Source: Aristolochia californica (Eukaryota > Streptophyta > Magnoliopsida > Piperales > Aristolochiaceae). From it: a DNA stretch of 64,000 bases. The notes under the pieces were generated by a model. The model did no database searches. It was not told the DNA's origin and saw only the letters and a program-made list of their open reading frames with translations. The stretch is taken from positions 2,356,001 to 2,420,000 of the forward strand of contig JARWKL010000010.1 in the NCBI GenBank assembly GCA_029961685.1. Direction: 5' to 3'. Positions 27,201 through 39,166 of this stretch are shown here, piece by piece. Each line of letters opens with the position of its first letter. The stretch's first letter is position 1. The translations under genes and the position numbers were made by a program.

Positions 27201-29225
27201 GGTTGAATTCACTCATTTATCATTGGATTTTACAGAACTTTTCTGTGTTATATAGTTTCAGCACTTACTGTATCCCTTGCAATCAGAGTCCTAGCAAAGA
27301 AAGTTCCCTGTCTAAAGGAAAATAGTCTTTGTTGTCTGTGCCAGCAATTTTCTTTTATTGATGATAGAGACAAATTGTCGGAGGTTTTTGAGTTATTCAT
27401 TTAAGCATCTCTTTTTGTAATTTGTCCAACTTGCCTTGGTGCTGGTTGTGTCAGCAGCTGAAAAGTTTCTTGTGACAAGTGATAGAATCAGATCATCAAA
27501 GGTTATGGACTTTTTTTCATCTATTCATAATTTCTGAAACTTCTTATTGGGCCCAGTTTTGCTTATCCTGTTAGTCTGTCATTACTATGCCTTCCTCTTA
27601 CTGAGAATATGATTTTTGTTGATCTTGTTTGTTGACAGATTCTTGCAAACAACTGTGCCTATAGAGTAGATGGTGATGTGTACTTTTCAGTAGAAACATT
27701 TCCTGCATATGGCTGCTTGTCAGGACGGAAATTGGAGGATAATCGAGCAGGTGAACGGGTTGCTGTGGACTCGAGGAAGCAAAATCCTGCTGATTTTGCT
27801 TTATGGAAAGTGAGTTATTTGATAAACATCTAGTAAGAGTTTTTTTGTGGCATCAGTTCATTATCTTGTTTTTGTAATAAAATATTTTATCTGCCATTGT
27901 TGCAGTCAGCAAAAGTGGGCGAACCATTTTGGGAGAGCCCATTTGGGCCAGGGAGGCCTGGATGGCATATTGAATGCAGTGCAATGAGTGCTGCTTATTT
28001 GGGTCATTCTTTTGATATACATGGTGGAGGGATGGATCTTGTGTTCCCCCACCATGAAAATGAGATTGCTCAAAGTTGTGCTGCCTGTAGTAATAGCCAT
28101 ATAGGCTATTGGGTGCATAATGGCTTTGTTACTGTGGACTCAGAGAAAATGTCAAAGTCTCTTGGTAACTTCTTCACCATACGGCAGGTTTGTGAATTTC
28201 AACCGGCATTTAATAAGAAAACTTGCCAAGGACCTGCTTCTGTTTCTATTGTTAAACTCTCAAAAAGTTATATGTATTTATTTATTTATTTTTGTCACAG
28301 GTTATAGAGCTGTATCATCCGCTGGCTCTTAGGCTTTTCTTGATGGGTACCCACTACCGGTCACCTGTTAATTACTCAGATTTACAGCTTGAAAGTGCTT
28401 CGGACCGACTTTATTATATCTATCAGGTATAAAATGCAAATCAGCTGCCTCTTATTGCAATTGGATGTTTTTCTGAAGCATTTGTAACACTTGCATATGG
28501 GCTTGTGTGTGTTAATGCAGACCCTCCATGATTGTGTTGAGCATTTGAGCCAACAATCTGATAAAATCCACAAGGACATAGTTCCTGAAGAAACTTTGGA
28601 CTGCATTGGAAGATTCCGTTCTGATTTTGAGGTTTCAATGTCAGATGATTTGCATACTCCCGTTGTCTTGGCTGCTCTTTCAGAGCCACTGAAAACCATT
28701 AATGATCTCCTGCATACACGGAAGGTATTGTCACAACATGCCTTATCTTTCTGTTGTATTATGAGGTAAACAAAGATAACACAACTATCATGCATATCGT
28801 TGTTGTGGGGTAACGAATGCAGGGGAGAAAACAGGAATTGAGGATTGAATCTCTTGTGGCACTCGAGAAGGAAGTCAAGGCTATTCTCATTGTGCTGGGG
28901 TTAATGCCTTCAAGTTACTCCCAGGCATGTGAAATTGAAACTTGCTTAGTGTTTCTACTTTCTCTTTCCCTGCTTATCTGCTCTTTCACAGGTTTTGCTG
29001 GAGCTGAGGGAAAAGGCATTGAGGAGGGCTGGGCTGGCGGAAGATGAAGTGTTGCAGAAGATTGAGGAAAGGACTGCAGCAAGGAAGAATAAGGATTTTG
29101 AGAAGTCAGATGCAATCAGGGAAGGCTTGGCTTCAAAGGGGATTGCTCTCATGGATGGCCCTGATGGCACTGTTTGGAGACCAACAATGCCTCTTCCACA
29201 GCAAGAACATGTTAGCACCCAATGA
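21235..29225 (+). CDS. Cysteine--tRNA ligase, organellar (plastid/mitochondrial) type
   Basis: Charges tRNA-Cys with cysteine. Nine exons: 21235-21605, 23517-23580, 26545-26706, 27639-27809, 27906-28187, 28301-28426, 28521-28724, 28823-28924, 28992-29225; 571 residues. The first ~70 residues are rich in Ser, Arg and Thr, a likely dual organelle presequence ahead of the bacterial-type [14 protein letters not shown] start. Class I signatures: HIGH at 109-112 (SHIGHARVY) and KMSKS at 337-341. Zinc ligands expected by alignment: Cys100, Cys280, His305 and Glu309. The C-terminal part has the helical anticodon-recognition region ([18 protein letters not shown]). ATG 21235 was chosen as the first Met of the frame. 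The intron between exons 8 and 9 starts with GC instead of GT. Introns 1 and 2 are 1.9 and 3.0 kb and hold repeats and a LINE remnant. Confidence 0.95.
22723..22831. repeat. 41-bp tandem repeat, 2.7 copies, in CysRS intron 1
   Basis: Units at 22723-22763, 22764-22804 and a partial 22805-22831; each starts (T/C)ATTCAAAAG and carries CTTCTTCCT. Confidence 0.9.
24091..24234 (-). mobile_element. 5'-truncated LINE 3' end in CysRS intron 2, with 16-bp target duplication
   Basis: TGATTACACACTCACT occurs at 24075-24090 and again at 24235-24250, flanking 144 bp that starts with a T run. On the minus strand the insert reads [12 protein letters not shown] then a stop, which resembles the RNase H C terminus of plant LINE polyproteins, followed by a short 3' untranslated part and a poly-A tail. 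Perfect long target duplication, 5' truncation and poly-A tail are what target-primed reverse transcription leaves. Confidence 0.88.
24472..24700 (-). mobile_element. Second LINE-like 3' end in CysRS intron 2
   Basis: A T-rich start at 24472-24484, then TTGATTTCATTAAGG and AACAACAAGAGATTGAAGA, which resemble the 3' tail of the LINE fragment at 24091-24234. A 12-base G run occurs at 24539-24550. The far edge and target duplication were not found. Confidence 0.4.
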
Positions 29226-31175
29226 AATGGGAGCAGAGGTTGGCATTCTACCAGAGTGATCCATCATCCATCTATAGTGGAAAGAAGTCTTGAGTTTTTC
29301 ATGATAAGACTTTTATAAGAGAACACCTCTCCTTTCCCTTTCATATCAGGTGCTTGAAAAGCTCAAGAAAGCCAAATATGAACCATCTGTCAGCTTAAAA
29401 TTTTGGTTTCCTGCATTTCTAGTTGAAAGAAAAGAAAAGAAAAGATGGCCCTGATAGCATATGAGAAAACAAACTAATTTGGTTTTCCCTTCTTCCTGCT
29501 TATTCAATTTCTGCAGCATCTAGACGGCTTCTTCCAGCAGAACCAGAGCAACCCTGGGCAACTCCTGAAAGAGTTATTTATTGAAAGTTTGCAGCACAAT
29601 TTGTAAAGAAAGAAAGATAAAGTGATAAACCTTATCACAAATTGCAGCACAAGATGCAATAGAAAATAGAATCCACTTATGAGAGGTGAAATTTTAGATT
29701 CTATCGTTTAAACGAAGGAACGAGATGATCTACTTTCTTGGTGAACTTTTATCTTTATTTTATGTTTTAATGATCTCGTTGATTGTGATGTGAACTTGTT
29801 GGATTCATCTTGTGTTAGCTGCATCCAAGGGAAATCTCATAGACTTTAAATTAGAGTCAACAAAAGTGCCGGAAATCAGCTAAACCGATGCATCAGACCA
29901 TGAACTGATCTTCTCCGTTTCTGATTGTCGTTTTTATATTATTTTTTCCCTTAACTAGTCCTATTATGTGTGATTCTATGCGTTTTAAAAACTAAATCTG
30001 ATGTCAACTGAAATGGGATTAATTCTCCTCCCCCTTTAACTTTTCCGCGGAGGCATTCTCTACCACTATTTTTTTAATTAATTGATTCGTCCTCCATGAC
30101 TGACTCTATTTGAAGAAACCAGTTGTTTTTTGGTTGTTTCAGCAATGCTGTACCTCCGTTTCTTTCTTTCTAGTGAGATCGATTTTTGGGTGTATTAAAG
30201 TTATATAATCTATGATCTTCATCTTACTAAACCTCTAACTGGGAAAGGATGAACGACCCAGAACTGGATATGCTATATTTTTAGAGAAAAGGAAGACAAT
30301 AACGAAGAATATTAGTCAGATCGCGAAGAACATTCTGGATCTTTCTCTCTATACTTCGTGGACCTCTTTGTATGGACCGGATAGCTATAATTCTTCTGAA
30401 AATCAGTGAAATTTCTCGAGATTAATGCATTGACGAAGACTGGTTACAGAGCTTTCTCTTACGCCGAGTATTAAATTTTACTCCATAGAAGGGAACAAGT
30501 TTCAGTAGACTCGGCGATTCAAGTGAAGTTCATGGAACAATGCAGATGGCGATTGTTTCAAAGGACTGTGCGTTCCTCTCTTTAAAATAACCAAGAAGAA
30601 TCATGTCTCTAACTTGGATATCTTCTATTTCATGCATCAAGATTGACAAATCCCATTGCCACCGTCGTATACTATGTTTCCTTTGCCACCTTGATGCTGA
30701 AACATATTATATGGCCGCCGTTTCTGATCATTCTGAGCATTCGTAGTTTAAGAAAAAAGAATCGAAACCGAAAGCCTATCATGAGTGTCTAGTTAGTAAT
30801 GATCTTCCAGCGTTCTCAGTAGTAAACCTAGTCAGCTTTCTTATCCTTTCTTCGAAAATTTCGCAGCCTCTTCCAAGATGAAAGATCTTGCTAGCTAATA
30901 ATCCATCACTAATTCTTTGTCTCAATCCCTGCTTGTAGATAAACTCTTGTCCCTAGCTCTAACTCTTTCTACCGTCCCTTTGGCCTTCTTTCTTTGTTTG
31001 TTCACTCTCAGTCTGTCCGTCTCTCCCCCTCTACTGTGTTTTGAACAGTGACAAGAACTCCTCCCCTCGTATTGGGATCGACCATTCATTGGGTTCCCTC
31101 CATCTCTCCGTCGTCGAATTGTTTGTAAGCTGTTTCCTTGCTTTGCATACACCGGACTGGATCTTCGTCGCTCCT
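29226..31175. other. Intergenic, CysRS to MATE transporter
   Basis: Holds the CysRS 3' untranslated region and MATE upstream sequence. No transposon or gene recognised; the reading frames around 30920-31220 have no family resemblance. Confidence 0.45.
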
Positions 31176-31183
31176 TATATAAA
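31176..31183 (+). promoter_or_regulatory. TATA box of the MATE gene
   Basis: TATATAAA, 81 bp upstream of the start codon at 31264, in the sequence CTCCTTATATAAACC. The position implies a leader of about 50 bases. Confidence 0.65.
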
Positions 31184-31263
31184 CCAGAGAAGTTTGAACG
31201 GCCTTCCCTCCCTTCCTGCAATTGACTGGTAATTCTATCTCACTGGCAATTGCAGCCACACCC

Positions 31264-32977
31264 ATGTGTTTGCTTTCCGTCCTTTTTCCCTCCGAAGATG
31301 TGTCGACTGATCATGGCTCAGATAAGAATCGCTTGGGTAGCAATGGCGATTTCAGAAAATTCTTACTGGTTAAATCACCGGAAATTCCTCTTCTTCAACC
31401 ATTACTTTGGAGGGGAGACGGTACCCAAGACCTCCCAGCAGCACCATATGAGGTACAGCAGTCATTTTGGATGGACTTGAACTGATTACTTTAATGGCAC
31501 TGTAGATCTACTGTGTTATCTAAGGAGACAGATGGGTATTAATGGACTTCCTTGCTTGTGTTGGTTTTCCTCTTGTTAGATTGTGGAAGAGATGAAAGCT
31601 CTCTCCAGAATTTCGGCACCAACAATTGTCACCGGACTCCTCATCTACGTTCGGAACCTCGTGTCGATGCTCTTCCTTGGGCGACTGGGTGAAGTGGAGC
31701 TCGCTGCAGGCGCCCTGGCCATCGGCTTTGCCAACATCACAGGCTACTCGGTCATCTTCGGCCTGGCCATGGGCATGGAACCCATATGCGGCCAGGCTTA
31801 CGGAGCCCAAAGATTCACTCTCCTAGGTCTCACGCTACAGAGAACCGTCCTGATCCTCCTCTTGATCTCTCTCCCCATCTCCTTCCTCTGGCTCAACGCA
31901 GAGCAGATACTCCTGTACATGGGCCAAGACCAAACCATGACAACGGTAGCCAGGACTTATCTTCTTTACTGCATACCTGATCTGGTCCTCCAGTCCGTCT
32001 TCCACCCGCTGAGGATCTACTTGCGAACACAGAACATAACACGACCAATTGCCATTTGCTCCATTGTAGCTTCTCTGCTCCACACACCTCTTAATTACCT
32101 GTTTGTACTAGCTCTAGACATGGGTATCAGAGGGGTGAGCACAGCCATTGTCGCCTCAAATCTCATTCTTGTTCTGCTCTTGTCGTCTTATATTTACTTC
32201 ACTGGAGTGCACAAAAAGACATGGATCCCCCTCTCCGGTGATTGCGTCAGAGAGTGGCCATCTTTTCTAGCTCTGGCCATACCCAGCTGCATTTCCATAT
32301 GCTTGGAGTGGTGGTGGTACGAGTTGATGATCTTGCTCTGCGGCCTGTTCGACAACCCTGAGGAGACCATCTCCGCCATTGGCATCTTGATTCAAATAAC
32401 ATCTCTGGTTTACGTCTTCCCATGCTCGTTGAGCTTCGGCGTGTCCACAAGGGTGGCTCAAGAGTTGGGGGCAGGGCGGGCACGTGGAGCTCGATTAGCC
32501 GCCGTGGTGGGGACATGGTGTGGGGTCCTCGTGGGGATGGTCGCGATGAGCTTCGCTGTATGGGCAAGAGGGTGGTGGGGCCTCATGTTTACCGATGGGG
32601 CCGGAGTGTTAAAGTTAACCTCGACGGCCCTAACCATAGTGGGGCTGTGTGAGTTGGGAAACTGCCCGCAGACGACGATGTGCGGGGTGTTGAGGGGCTC
32701 CGCCCGGGCTCGCCGCGGCGCCACCGTGAACTTGTGGGGCTTTTACGGTGTGGGGCTGTCCGTCGCTTTGGCTCTAGGGTTTTGGGTGGGGATGGGTTTT
32801 GTAGGGCTGTGGTTGGGTTTACTTGCAGCTCAACTGTCTTGCGCTGTCGCGCTAGGGTTACTTGTAGTTAGGACGGACTGGAATCTACAGGTTAAGAGGG
32901 CCGGAGACATGATCGGAGCCGGAGATGGGAGGTCTGGGGAAGAGGGTGATGAACAAATTAAGGCCCTTGGTCCTTAA
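31264..32977 (+). CDS. MATE efflux transporter, DTX/detoxification family
   Basis: Two exons, 31264-31452 and 31580-32977, joined in phase 0 (donor AG|GTACAG, acceptor TTGTTAG|ATTG), for 528 residues. MATE proteins export small organic compounds across the plasma or vacuole membrane using proton or sodium gradients. About twelve hydrophobic segments can be seen in two MatE halves. Diagnostic parts: AGALAIGFANITGYS, GLAMGMEPICGQAYGA, PLNYLF, LEWWWYELMILLCG, FGVSTRVAQELGAG and LRGSARARRGATVNLWGFY. The pattern fits the DTX48-56 branch, some members of which affect hormone or CO2 responses and leaf senescence; that placement is by eye. Exon 1 gives a 63-residue cytosolic leader. The second half (from about 32440) is markedly GC-rich. 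ATG 31264 follows the TATA box by 81 bp. Confidence 0.94.
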
Positions 32978-34572
32978 AAACTGACCGGGAGGATCACTAC
33001 TGAACAATCGAAGAATTAACCAAAATTAAATGTAACTTTCAGGGTCCAATTTTGGTCTCTAATAATGAAATTCTAAAGTCTACTTAGTAGTTGAGGAGAC
33101 AAATCAAGGTCTTAGAGCCTGTGAATGGGTCTCAATATCTTGTGTGATGGTTTTATTGTTAATAATTAGAGGTGCAATTGTTAATGGCACAAGGAATGAC
33201 AATGTGTGTGGTGGAATTTTTGAGATGCCGTGTGGCAAATGGAAGGTGGGTGGCTCCTCAAGAGAGGGTGAATTGAGATATATAAATTAAAATTTTAGTG
33301 ATAAATAAGGATTAATACAAATTATGAAATATTCAGTCACACACCATAAAAGGGTATAAAGAATTTTTGTTCTCGATATTTCCTATTAGTAATTACCGCC
33401 CAAAAACCCTTGCTCAAGAAAATCCACTAATTGCTTGTTAGTTGAAAATTACAACTTCAAAGAGACTTCAACTCTCTTTAAGCCAAATGTAATACCCGAT
33501 TACACAATTACAACTCTGCTAGTGGGCATTCTAGATTTAAGGTTCTAGAAAACATCTAAAAGAATTCAAATACAAAAAAAAAAAAAAAATACTTACACAT
33601 TGAGGAGGGCGAATATGCCTTCTCCTAGTGAGATCCAAGTCTCCAATCCTTTTGAACACAAGTAAAATATGATGGAGCTAAAGTAAACTAGGATGCAAAA
33701 AATTTTAGTGACAATTTAAGTAGGATTATAAAATCAAGCTCTTTTCTTTAAAAAATCGGTTTGAGTAGAAATTTCGAGTAGAAGGCTATTAAAAGTTTTT
33801 TTTTTTTGGTTTGCAAGTAATGCTTAATCAATGTTGTAAAAGACGTTTGGTGGGTAATTTATAAGTTTTCAACCAACGTAGTCGTCGTTTAACTATTTGT
33901 AAAAAGTTGACAGACGCATTGAATGATAACTAGAAAGACATGATCGATCAATCATGTGTAACAATTATATTTTTATGACTCCTTAGGCTTGTTGATCATT
34001 CAAGGTATTGAACAATATGTTTTCATATCTTTTAGAAAATCAAGGTTGATTTGTCAATCCTATTCAATTGATCAATCATGCTTTGTAGCCCTGGTTGTAC
34101 AAAAGTCAATATGATCGATTATGCTTTATGTCCCTCTATGGTATACTTCTATTTGATCAATAAAGCCAATTGTTATGATTGATCAAGCTTTATAATTCAT
34201 TACGGTTGGAGTTAGTTTGATCGATCAATCCCATTGGGATGATCGATTATGCTTTATAGATCATTCTGGCGGGATTGTGGACAATCAATCAGTCTAGATC
34301 AAACTAGTTGGGTTAATCGATCATGCTTTATATTGTTTGCCAGACTACACTCTGGATTATTGATCATGACCATTAATATGATCGATCATTCCAATTTGCC
34401 AGTACTCTAAAAGGACTTCTAAGAATGATAAATTTTATCTTAAGGTGTTGTAGCAAGTTTTAATTATTAGTATGCATTGGCAAAACATAATTTTAAAAGA
34501 TTTTGTCCTAAAGCTCAAAAACTACTTGTGTATCTTTCAATCGAAGGTTAGTTGACTATTCTCAAATATTGC
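32978..34572. other. Repeat-derived intergenic DNA with GATCGATCA motifs
   Basis: From about 33271 the sequence AAGAGAGGG-TGAATTGAG looks like a polypurine tract followed by an LTR start. Between 33930 and 34390 the motif (T)GATCGATCA and close variants recur many times. No coding sequence. The LTR reading is a guess. Confidence 0.35.
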
Positions 34573-35625
34573 TAGAGTTCTTGAGGCGTTTATACTTGAT
34601 TCATTCTAGTCTTCTAGCTTTCAAACTTCTTGTAGGTGTTTCTTCAAGATTACTTGACACTTCGTTAATCTTGAGATCTTGAGACTAGTTCATTGGTTCA
34701 TTTGCAAATACCGTTGAAATTGTCTATTGAAGGTATAACATCTTAAATGCTTAATTTACAATCATTAGTTTGATTAAATTTTGTTATCATCAAAATATTT
34801 AGAATCAATCTAGGTCAACATGGTCTTTTTGTTTAGAATATCCTATCTCCATCCTAGATAAATGACAAGAAAATAATGTAAATAAAAGGTGACAAAAATG
34901 AAAAAAAAATGAACGGAAGAGATGAAGTGAGATAATGGTGAAAGTGAGCTTAGTGCAAGAATGTTAAATGCATATTATTGAGATGAAGTGAGATAATGGT
35001 GAAAGTGAGCTTAGTGCAAGAATGTTAAATGCATATTATTTTTGTAAAACATATAGGATATGAGATTGGTCCATCTTAAAACTTCTATTCCTATTACCAT
35101 AAAAAAATCCCGATTCAAGGTATAAATTCCTTTACAATATGTCCCCCTATATGAAATAACAAATATTTTTTTAGGGTTTAAATTTACATAAAATGGAAGA
35201 AAAATGAGGTGAACCATGCTCGTTTTTCTTTGAATCAAAACTAGGCCGATTGGGTAAAAAATGAGAAAGAACCTGACCAAATGATAAGTAGATAGGTAGG
35301 TTAGGTCGGATCCCTTGTGTAGATTGCACACCTGATTTGTATAGGTGGTGGGTAGTAGAGGGGAATGTGAGAAAAAAGGTGGATTTCTTGGCTGATTACC
35401 AACACAGATATGGAACTGAGTAGTAGATTGACGTGTTAGATCCGAACCCTAGCACTAGATTGACACTTGATTAAGCACTGCAGAATAGGTACCATCGGGA
35501 TTGGGTTTACACATGGTTCCTGCACCGAAGTGGGATACATGAGCCAGGGTGACTAGTTGTGTAAGTGATGTTGGCTCTTCATCTACCTCTCGATAAACCA
35601 TGCACCATTGATGAAAAATGGCAAT
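34573..35625 (+). repeat. Segmental duplication block A
   Basis: About 1.05 kb that recurs in the same orientation at 40374-41398, starting TAGAGTTCTTGAGG(C/T)GTTTATAC and ending in the GATGA(A/G)AAATGGCAA region. Differences are scattered substitutions and small indels. It carries a 60-bp internal tandem duplication that the other copy lacks. Confidence 0.88.
34920..35040. repeat. 60-bp perfect tandem duplication inside block A
   Basis: Unit AGATGAAGTGAGATAATGG... occurs at 34920-34979 and 34981-35040 with no difference I can see. Block A' has one copy only. Confidence 0.93.
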
Positions 35626-35978
35626 TGCATCCCTTTTTGTACAAAAGAAGAGAGAAAATTATTGAATTCTTCTTTTCTTTCAAATGGTTGTTTGAGAAAA
35701 AGCAAATGACTTATTATTCCTGATGTCACCAATGACATTTTTTATATATTGATGACTTCATTTGAGTTAGGATTGGATTGCTTCAAATACGCATTTCAAA
35801 TTTATTTTCTATTTGGTTCAAACTTTTTCTATCTCCCAAGAGTATATTCCACTCTTGCTTCCTAGAATTAATGTATTTATTGGTCTAAGGCCTAAGGTGT
35901 TGCATGCATGTACCATTTTATCTATTCTCCTCCAAATCCAATCTACTAATGTTGGTGCTAGTACAACTTAGTTTATTG

Positions 35979-36758
35979 TAGGTGATGGTGAAAATTGGTA
36001 TCTCATAACAATATGGTCTATCATGCAACTTAATGTTTTGGCACCCAATAAAACTTTGAATGCAAGATAATAAATTTGATTTTTAATGAAAATAATTTTT
36101 TCTTTAAAATCATTGTTAAGGGGATTTTAGCAAAGCAATGCAAAATTGTCGTGAAAACAAAATTTGAATGACAAAACTCCATTTGTCGTAGAAACTCACT
36201 TTGAACGACCAAAGACTATCATTGTTAATGGGAGTTTAAATGGAAAAATAATTTTGTCAATAAAAGGGAGTATTTACCATTAAATTAGTCTTTTTTATTT
36301 ATTTCTTCACTAAAAGTTTTTTGTTATAAAAAATTGTAATTGAAAGCCTAAGATGACTATAAATTATAACATATATAGTCGTACACCATGAACAAACAAA
36401 TTTATTTTGTATTAACGTTACAAATACATTTTGACAAATAAAAGTAGAAATATATTGGATATCATGAGGCGTTGATTGACAACTCTAAAACTGACGCATG
36501 AGAAGCTTATTCTTTTTTCAATGCACCCTCTATATAGTCGTCGTTGGTATGACATGTCTCTTTGAGTTTATTTTGATGATAAAAAATACTTAATAATTTC
36601 TTTCATATTTAAATGAGCAATGTGGATAGAGAAATTACTTGGACAGAATGTTGACAATACACTCTCTCCGATCGAGTCAAATCAACTAGTTGTCGGTTGC
36701 ACAATAGTTGTTTTGGAAGTCTACTATCCAACTACAACTCTATTGGATGACATAAGAA
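35979..36758 (+). repeat. Segmental duplication block B
   Basis: About 0.78 kb repeated in the same orientation at 39167-39955; starts TAGGTGATGG(T/C)GAAAATTGG and ends near TATTGGATGACA. Confidence 0.88.
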
Positions 36759-38650
36759 GAAATATAATTTATTTGAAGTCATGCATCGGGATGATTGGAT
36801 GAGCAAGTTGCACAAAGAAAAGAGGGAAAGAGAATCTATAGAAAGACCAACCTATTCCAATTTGATTGAAAGATTTGGGAGTGAAAGTTCTCTGGCAACT
36901 TTTTTAGCACCTCAATTGGACAAACTGTTGAACAATAGTTAGGTGATTTGAAGAACATATCAAAAGCAGGATAAATAACGATCAAGATGTTGGCAACTCA
37001 ATTGAATGATTTTAATGGAATTTGAAATGTAGAAATGCTTCAGCTGCTTGATTCGACCAACACAGATCACAAATAGCGTGTATGTGATTTACTATTGTCT
37101 TTAGCAACACAAACTAAAGATTTACAATATTTTTCATGATTTGTAAGATTGACTTGCCAGGTTTTTTCAAACAAACAAAATGTTACTTTCTAGGTTAAAA
37201 GACACTCAAACAACTATTTTTTTCCCCATTTTGATTGAGGCTATTTAAGTTATTTGACACCTTCCATTGTTTACCAAGCTACCTACAGTGAATTCTAAAC
37301 TTCCATTGCATACTCTTGCCCTGTTACTTTCAAATTAAATTTTGATTGCCCACTAAGGAAGCATTTCATAAAAGCTAACCATTTGAGTTGTTGACTGTGA
37401 AGTTCTTTGATTACTTAGCGTTTTTCTTTATGAATTTTTATACTTATTTTAAAATAAATTGAATTGATTTCAGTTCGTATTACATTTCAACTTCTAAACT
37501 CTAGGCATAAAGTTCATACAAATCTCATTCAACTAGTATTTTGAAATTCATTGCTTGAGATTTAAATTGAGTTGTTGTTACTTGTAGTAACTTTGCATAG
37601 GAGGGTGTATCGTTAGTATAATATTTGTGTATTAATACGCTTTATGCTTAAGGAAATCAATTAGTTTGGTAACATTAATAATAACGATGACATGTAAGAT
37701 AATGGTGGGGAATATAGATAGAAGAGACAATCCACTTGTAAATTATGAAAATGACTCCATTCCCTTTGAAAATAATAACCAAAGAGGAGTACAAAAAAAC
37801 ATCCAAAAAAGGGAAAAAATAAATCTTGCCAAAAAAGGATAAAGGAATAAATGATGAAATGCAAGAAAAGGAAATAGAAGAGGAATGACAGGGAAAAGGA
37901 CGAGATAAAGATAGAAGGAAGTCAAGAAGATCACATAAAAATTCTCATTCTCCCTCTCTCTCTCTATTAGAGTGATAAGAAAGAGGAGGGGCACTCCCTC
38001 CTTTTTATTATTCTAAATAAAAAATATTCAAAAAAATAAAAATTTAAAGATAAAGTTAGTTATTTCCTTTTTTGGGACTTATTAATGTTGTTAAAACAAT
38101 TTTTTATAATATTCAATTTAAAATCTGGCTAAAAAATATGCCATTTTTTCTACCACAATTCAAATATAAATTTTGGGAGAGCCATGTTTGAAAATTACCA
38201 AGAGAAATTCCAAAAAATAAGTAAATACATGCTATATTCAACTCTGAAAAGATAATCATGAGAACTTTTTCCTTCTTAATTCTTAATGATATAGTTGGGA
38301 GAAAGCTAGAAACCTTGACCAAAGGTCCTTTTTAGAGGCGGCTTCTACAGTCATACAAAACAAAAAAAACCAACAACAGAGAAATTAAATTTATTTCAAT
38401 AATTTTCTGAGAAAAGTTTCTAGGCCTATCTTTTCCATACTTTTCCTATTTTAGAAATAGGAAAGTTATTTCTCTCTCTATTCCCTTTAATATTTCATGA
38501 GATAAGATAATTTGAGGTGAAATTTTGTTGGTTTCTTCTTAAGACTACTACCATTCCATGATCAAAGAGAAATTCCATAACTTATCATTATTTTTTAAAC
38601 AAAAGTACAATTTAAATAAAACAAATACATAATATCAAAAGACCCATATG
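36759..38650. other. Non-coding stretch with possible decayed coding sequence at its start
   Basis: The plus strand at about 36780-36940 reads LHKEKRERESIERPTYSNLI and onward to a stop without a start codon; I do not recognise it. The rest (37200-38650) is AT-rich with no feature seen. Confidence 0.3.
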
Positions 38651-39166
38651 GCAGTGAAGAGTGCCCTTTTCTGGGTTGTTTATGCATTTTGAGAGATAGA
38701 AAATTTTCCATGTTTCATTTGAAAGATTATTATATTACCGTTTTCTCCATCATCTTCTTCTCAACTTTCACCTTTGAATCGATTTCAACACCCTTCAGAC
38801 CAGGACAAACTATTCTTTTTTAACTGCTAATTCGAACAACCAAATGACCTTTTCCATGCTTAGTTTTAGAAGTTTATTACATTTTCGTCTCCTTCTCAGT
38901 TTTCACCTTTGAATCAGTTTCAACACCCTCCAGAACAGGACAAACTATTCTTTTTCAATCACTAATTTGAACAACCAAGTGACCTTTTCCATGCTTCCTT
39001 TCAGAAGGTTATTACATTATCGTCTTTAACATCGTCTTCTTGTCACCTTTCACCTTTGAATCAATTTCAACACCCTTTAGACTAGGACAAATTGTTCTTT
39101 TTTAACCTCTAATCTGAACAACCAAATTTTATTTTTGGTTAGTTTTTGCAAGAACTTCTTATAATA
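38651..39166 (+). repeat. Block C: three imperfect ~140-bp tandem units ending in a TATA-like sequence
   Basis: Each unit carries TTTCAACACCC near its middle (about 38783, 38918 and 39064) and CCATGCTT(C/A) with a TTATTACATT segment. The block matches 41405-41920, the upstream region of the RALF-like gene, up to its TATA box, then runs straight into block B'. Confidence 0.85.

Noticed and set aside
32194..32871. Several open frames on both strands inside the MATE gene
   Set aside because: All overlap the well-conserved transporter frame and have no conserved motifs.
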